A stretch of DNA of 64,000 nt from Acidimicrobiales bacterium (GTDB lineage: Bacteria; Actinomycetota; Acidimicrobiia; Acidimicrobiales; SHLQ01), in contig JAHDEJ010000019.1 in the NCBI GenBank assembly GCA_020628865.1, forward strand, positions 24,140 through 88,139, read 5' to 3'. The position numbers were made by a program, and so were the translations under genes. The notes beneath the pieces are model-generated. The model made no database searches. It was given only the letters and a program-made list of their open reading frames with translations, and was not told where the DNA came from. Below, piece by piece: positions 60,684 to 64,000 of this stretch (positions are counted from its first letter, which is position 1; each line of letters opens with the position of its first letter).

Positions 60684-61310
60684 ATGAGCATCGACCTGAC
60701 GACGACCCTCCACCACGCCGATTCAGGCTTCGAGATTCACAAGGTCGTGGTGGGCCCGGTCGACAACAACGTATTCGTGCTGCGCTGCACGGAGACCGGC
60801 GAGAGTCTGCTGATCGATGCCGCCAATGAGCACGAACTGCTGCTCGAACTCGCTCAGGCGCTCAACGTCCGCCGCATCGTGGAGACGCACGGCCACTGGG
60901 ACCACATTGCCGCCATCCCGGCGATGCGAGACGCCGGCTACTCCGTGGGCGTGACCACCGAAGACGCATCGATGCTCGACAGCTACGACGAGATCCTCGA
61001 GGACGACACCATCATCGAGGTCGGACGACTGAAGCTCCGCACCATCCACTCCCCCGGCCACACACCCGGCTCGATGTCGTTCAAGCTCGAAGGCGCCCCG
61101 ATCCTGTTCACCGGCGACACGCTCTTCCCCGGCGGACCCGGCGCAACCAAGTTCCCCGGCGGCGACTTCCCCACCATCATGCGCTCCATCGAAGACCGCT
61201 TCTACCGGGTGCTCGGCGACGACACCCTCGTTCTCCCCGGCCACGGCGACGACACCACCATCGGCAACGAGAAGCCCAGCTTCGACGAGTGGGTTGAACG
61301 CGGTTGGTGA
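60684..61310 (+). CDS. Metallo-beta-lactamase-fold hydrolase (glyoxalase II-like)
   Basis: This 208-residue protein has the zinc ligands in order: THGHWDHIAAIP (HxHxDH), SPGHTPGSM, GDTLFPGG and LPGHGDDTTIG. FVLRCTETGESLLIDAA at the start is typical of hydroxyacylglutathione hydrolase-like and persulfide-dioxygenase-like proteins. Being upstream of suf genes by only 42 bases, a link to sulfur or persulfide metabolism is possible but not shown. It is divergent from the acyl-CoA dehydrogenase. Confidence 0.88.
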   Translation: MSIDLTTTLHHADSGFEIHKVVVGPVDNNVFVLRCTETGESLLIDAANEHELLLELAQALNVRRIVETHGHWDHIAAIPAMRDAGYSVGVTTEDASMLDSYDEILEDDTIIEVGRLKLRTIHSPGHTPGSMSFKLEGAPILFTGDTLFPGGPGATKFPGGDFPTIMRSIEDRFYRVLGDDTLVLPGHGDDTTIGNEKPSFDEWVERGW

Positions 61311-61352
61311 TTCGGACCGTGGGAGTTTTCGTCTGTTACATAGACTCTTCTC

Positions 61353-62108
61353 ATGGCCGCTCCGTTGTTTGAACTCACCGATCTGAAGATCTCCACCGCT
61401 GATGGTGTGGAGATCGTGAAAGGTGTCGACCTCGTCGTGAACGCAGGCGAGGTGCATGCGTTGATGGGGCCGAACGGGTGTGGAAAATCCACGCTTGCCT
61501 CTGCCCTGGCCGGAAGCCCCGAGTACGAGATCACCGGCGGCTCGGTGAAGCTGCACGGCGACGACATCGCCGAATGGGACCCCGACATCCGGGCCAAGGC
61601 CGGCATCTTCCTCGCCTTCCAGTACCCGCAGGCCATCCCGGGCGTGTCCGTCCGCAACTTCCTCCAGCAGGCGGTGCAGGCCCGGACCGGCAAGGACGTC
61701 TCCACCATCGAGATCTTCATGTCGTTGTCCGAATGGATGGACAAGCTGGACATGGACACTGCATTCATGGACCGCTTCCTCAACGAGGGCTTCTCCGGTG
61801 GTGAGAAGAAGCGCAACGAGATTCTGCAGATGGCGCTGCTCGAGCCGGAGATCGCCATCCTCGACGAAACCGATTCGGGGCTCGACATCGACGCCCTGCG
61901 CGTCGTGGCCGACGGCGTGGGTGCCGTTCGCGAGAAGAACTCCACCATGGGTGTGCTCGCGATCACCCATTACCAGCGGCTGCTCGACCACCTCCAGCCC
62001 GATCACGTCCACATCATGGTCGAGGGTCGCATCGTCCGCAGCGGCGGAATGGAACTCGTCGAGACCGTCGAATCCGATGGCTTCGACGCCTTCGCCGAGG
62101 TCGGCTGA
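61353..62108 (+). CDS. sufC: Fe-S cluster assembly ATPase SufC
   Basis: This 251-residue soluble ABC ATPase of the SUF system energises cluster assembly on SufB/SufD. Walker A MGPNGCGKST (38-47), the Q-loop FQYPQAIPGVS, the SufC signature FSGGEKKRNEILQ and Walker B AILDETDSGLDIDAL are all present. It overlaps sufS by one base (TGATGG), so sufC, sufS and sufU form an operon. The usual sufB and sufD are not upstream, where an MBL-fold gene is found. Confidence 0.97.
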   Translation: MAAPLFELTDLKISTADGVEIVKGVDLVVNAGEVHALMGPNGCGKSTLASALAGSPEYEITGGSVKLHGDDIAEWDPDIRAKAGIFLAFQYPQAIPGVSVRNFLQQAVQARTGKDVSTIEIFMSLSEWMDKLDMDTAFMDRFLNEGFSGGEKKRNEILQMALLEPEIAILDETDSGLDIDALRVVADGVGAVREKNSTMGVLAITHYQRLLDHLQPDHVHIMVEGRIVRSGGMELVETVESDGFDAFAEVG

Positions 62109-63340
62109 TGGCTCTGGACGTTGCTGCCATCAAGGCAGACTTTCCCGTCCTCGCTCGGCTCGTCGACGGACAGCCGATCCACTACATGGATTCGGCTGCG
62201 TCATCGCAGAAGCCGACGGCCGTCATCGACGCAATGGAGAACTACTACCGCAACGGCTACGCGAGCGTGAACCGCGGCGCTTATCAGCTCGCTCGTGAAG
62301 CCACGCAAGCCGTCGATGCCGCTCGCACAGCCGTCGCCCGCTTCATCGGTGCCCCGCACGCCCACGAGGTCATCTTCACCAAGAACGCAACCGAGTCCAT
62401 GAACCTGTTCGCGCAGGCGTGGGGCCGGGCCAACCTCGGTGCTGGCGACGTGATCGTTCTGACCGAGATGGAGCACCACGCCAACATCGTTCCCTGGCAG
62501 ATGGTGGCCGCCGAGAAGGGCAGCGAGATTCGCTGGATTCCGATCACCGAGTCCGGCGAATTGGACCTGACGGACCTCGACCGCATCCTCGATGGGGCGA
62601 AGGTCGTTTCCGTGAGTGCCATGTCGAACGTGCTCGGCACCATCAACCCGGTTCGGCGCATCGCCGATGCCGCCCACGCGGCCGGCGCCGTCGTGGCCGC
62701 CGATGGCAGCCAATACGTGCCGCATCTCCCGACCGACGTCGTCGAACTCGGCGTGGACGTCTTCGTCTTCACCGGCCACAAGATGCTCGGCCCGACCGGC
62801 GTCGGTGTGCTGTGGGGGACGACGGAGCTGCTGGACGCGATGCCGCCGTTCCTCGGCGGTGGCGACATGATCCTCACCGTCACGAAAGAGGGCTTCACCA
62901 CCAACGAGCTCCCGCACAAGTTCGAAGCGGGAACGCCGAACATCGCCGAGATCATCGGCCTGGGCGCCGCGGTCGAGTACCTCGAGGGACTCGGCATGGA
63001 AGCGATTCGTGAGCACGAGGTCTCGCTGACCGCCTACGGTCTGCGGGCCCTCAAGGAGGCCTACGGCGACGACATTCGGATCCACGGCCCGTCGGAGCCC
63101 GCCAACCGGGGCGGCATCTTCTCGGTTGAGTACAAGGACGTGCATCCGCACGACCTCGGCCAGATCCTCGACAGCCACAACGTCTACGTCCGGGCCGGCC
63201 ACCATTGCGCGAAGCCGCTGTTGCAGACGATGGGAATTCAGGCCAGCGCCCGAGCGTCGGTCTACGTGTACAACGATGAATCCGACATCGATGCGTTCGT
63301 TGCCGCCCTCGCCGGCGCCGACGACATCTTCGGATTCTGA
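62108..63340 (+). CDS. sufS: Cysteine desulfurase SufS
   Basis: This 410-residue PLP enzyme takes sulfur from cysteine as a persulfide. Key residues: EHHANIVPW, the ADGSQYVPH phosphate-binding region, the PLP lysine K225 in FTGHKMLGPTG, and the active-site Cys367 in VRAGHHCAKPLLQTMG. The AGHHCA pattern marks group II desulfurases (SufS/CsdA), which need an acceptor such as SufU or SufE. The SufU gene follows 17 bases later. Confidence 0.97.
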   Translation: MALDVAAIKADFPVLARLVDGQPIHYMDSAASSQKPTAVIDAMENYYRNGYASVNRGAYQLAREATQAVDAARTAVARFIGAPHAHEVIFTKNATESMNLFAQAWGRANLGAGDVIVLTEMEHHANIVPWQMVAAEKGSEIRWIPITESGELDLTDLDRILDGAKVVSVSAMSNVLGTINPVRRIADAAHAAGAVVAADGSQYVPHLPTDVVELGVDVFVFTGHKMLGPTGVGVLWGTTELLDAMPPFLGGGDMILTVTKEGFTTNELPHKFEAGTPNIAEIIGLGAAVEYLEGLGMEAIREHEVSLTAYGLRALKEAYGDDIRIHGPSEPANRGGIFSVEYKDVHPHDLGQILDSHNVYVRAGHHCAKPLLQTMGIQASARASVYVYNDESDIDAFVAALAGADDIFGF

Positions 63341-63357
63341 CGAGAACGGAGCGAGCC

Positions 63358-63804
63358 GTGGCCGGACTGGAAGACCTCTACAAGGAAATCATCGTCGACC
63401 ACTACAAGAACCCGCGGAACAAGGGCACGCTGCCCACGCCGCCGGCGGTCGAGGAGCCCGGAACGAACCCGTACTGCGGCGACGAGGTCGTCGTCTACGT
63501 CCAGGTGGACGACGGCGTGGTCTCCGACGTCGCGGTCGAAGGCCGGGGATGTTCGATCAGTCAGGCGTCGTTGTCGATGATGTCCGAAGCGATCAAGGGC
63601 AAACCGGTCGAGGAGGTCCGCGGGCTCATCGACGAGTTCAAGGAGATGATGACCGGCGCCGAGCCCGACGCCGGCGACGTCATGAAGAAGGGCGAGCTCG
63701 CTGCGTTGACCGGCGTGCGCAAGTTCCCGGACCGCATCAAGTGCGCAATCCTGTCGTGGAACACGCTCGGTCAGGCGCTCGACAAATCAGACGACAACGC
63801 CTGA
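63358..63804 (+). CDS. sufU: SufU-type zinc sulfur-transfer protein
   Basis: This 148-residue protein accepts persulfide from SufS. The zinc ligands are C40 and D42 in NPYCGDEV, C65 in GRGCSISQASLSMM and C129 in DRIKCAILSW. An insertion of about 20 residues between C65 and C129 relative to IscU (EMMTGAEPDAGDVMKKGEL) is the SufU mark. GTG 63358. It is the last of the sufCSU set; the convergent gene at the right edge ends 11 bases away. Confidence 0.96.
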   Translation: MAGLEDLYKEIIVDHYKNPRNKGTLPTPPAVEEPGTNPYCGDEVVVYVQVDDGVVSDVAVEGRGCSISQASLSMMSEAIKGKPVEEVRGLIDEFKEMMTGAEPDAGDVMKKGELAALTGVRKFPDRIKCAILSWNTLGQALDKSDDNA

Positions 63805-63815
63805 CCCATCGTGTG

Positions 63816-64000
63816 TCAGCCGTCGTTTTCCAGACGGCGACGGATCGCTGCGTCCTGCGCCGCCTCGAGGCTGGCGACGTCGTTCAGGTTGACGTAGTGC
63901 CCGGAGAGCTCGAACGCGGCCACGCTGTGCCCTTCGCGGATGAGGTCGTCGATGAAGTTCACGAACTCGATTGATGGACGACCGCTGTCGTAGGCATCCT
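63816..64000 (-). CDS. C-terminal end of an unidentified protein, possibly a nucleotidyltransferase (partial)
   Basis: Only the last 60 residues lie in the window, reading GRPSIEFVNFIDDLIREGHSV, AAFELSGHYVNLNDVASLEAA and ending RRRLENDG before TGA. The F-E-L-SGHYVNLNDVASLEAAQ stretch is like the C-terminal GxWxDxxTxxDLxxA element of sugar-nucleotidyltransferases, but this is too little to name the substrate. The start lies beyond 64000. An inverted repeat GCCGTC/GACGGC within the last codons could act as a weak terminator on the minus strand. Confidence 0.45.
   Translation of the reverse strand, partial: DAYDSGRPSIEFVNFIDDLIREGHSVAAFELSGHYVNLNDVASLEAAQDAAIRRRLENDG

Noticed and set aside
63826..63845. 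Inverted repeat near the sufU end as terminator of the suf operon
   Set aside because: It lies within the coding end of the convergent partial gene and has no T-run on the plus strand.
1..64000. tRNA, rRNA, CRISPR array, insertion sequence or phage genes
   Set aside because: Reading both strands I found no cloverleaf-like T-arm context, no regularly spaced repeats and no transposase or integrase motif; a dedicated search would be decisive.

Overview
The window is high-GC, densely coded DNA from an actinobacterium. The two-lipoyl-domain E2, homodimeric AceE, SufU-type scaffold, frequent GTG/TTG starts and many 1-4 base stop/start overlaps all fit that phylum. The class Acidimicrobiia (Ilumatobacter-like) is my best guess; there is no rRNA, tRNA or other phylogenetic marker here to prove it. 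I see no CRISPR array, insertion sequence, integrase or prophage gene.

Left edge (1-6300). A minus-strand group encodes lipoate and 2-oxoacid dehydrogenase functions: a lipB reading frame that runs without a stop into the start of lipA (cut by the window edge), the E2 acyltransferase (sucB/dlaT type), lpdA and a 29-residue membrane peptide. A divergent gene encodes a GAF-GGDEF protein with a decayed HD-GYP domain.

Polysaccharide block I (6280-33308). A minus operon holds a Wzz/BY-kinase protein, a polytopic membrane protein and a PqqD-HprK-like protein. Next come a GT4 gene, a convergent GT4 gene with a polysaccharide deacetylase, and a GNAT gene. A tightly coupled plus operon follows (GT, two paralogous GT2s, another GT2, a pyruvyltransferase-like protein, a GT8, an ABC exporter). 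Then come a sugar epimerase, a PglC-like phosphoglycosyl transferase, a PglD/NeuD-like acyltransferase, a secreted beta-propeller, a PglF-like 4,6-dehydratase, a DUF4012 protein, an LPXTG-type protein and a UDP-sugar dehydrogenase.

Core-metabolism island (33348-38389). SDR39U1-type epimerase, SRPBCC protein, DUF427 protein, RNase HI and AceE. Together with the left edge it looks like a lipoate/pyruvate dehydrogenase neighbourhood split by block I.

Polysaccharide block II (38461-57705). EEP-family protein, second Wzz/BY-kinase, Wzy-like polymerase/ligase, GT2, an asparagine-synthetase-like protein between two paralogous anchored beta-helix proteins, Wzx flippase, GT4, SDR epimerase, WecG/TagA-type GT, another GT4, a fucosyltransferase-like protein, a GDP-mannose 3,5-epimerase (minus strand) and a third Wzz/BY-kinase with a Gly-Tyr tail. 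Wzx, Wzy and Wzz together indicate Wzx/Wzy-dependent export; the ABC exporter may serve a second glycan or a peptide. Predicted sugars include a uronic acid (NDP-sugar dehydrogenase), a 4,6-dideoxy-amino sugar (PglF/C/D-like set) and an L-galactose-type sugar (GDP-mannose epimerase).

Right edge (57713-64000). Alpha/beta-hydrolase-like protein without the serine nucleophile, two small proteins, an acyl-CoA dehydrogenase, a metallo-beta-lactamase-fold hydrolase, sufC-sufS-sufU for Fe-S cluster assembly, and the 3' end of a gene of uncertain type, possibly a nucleotidyltransferase.
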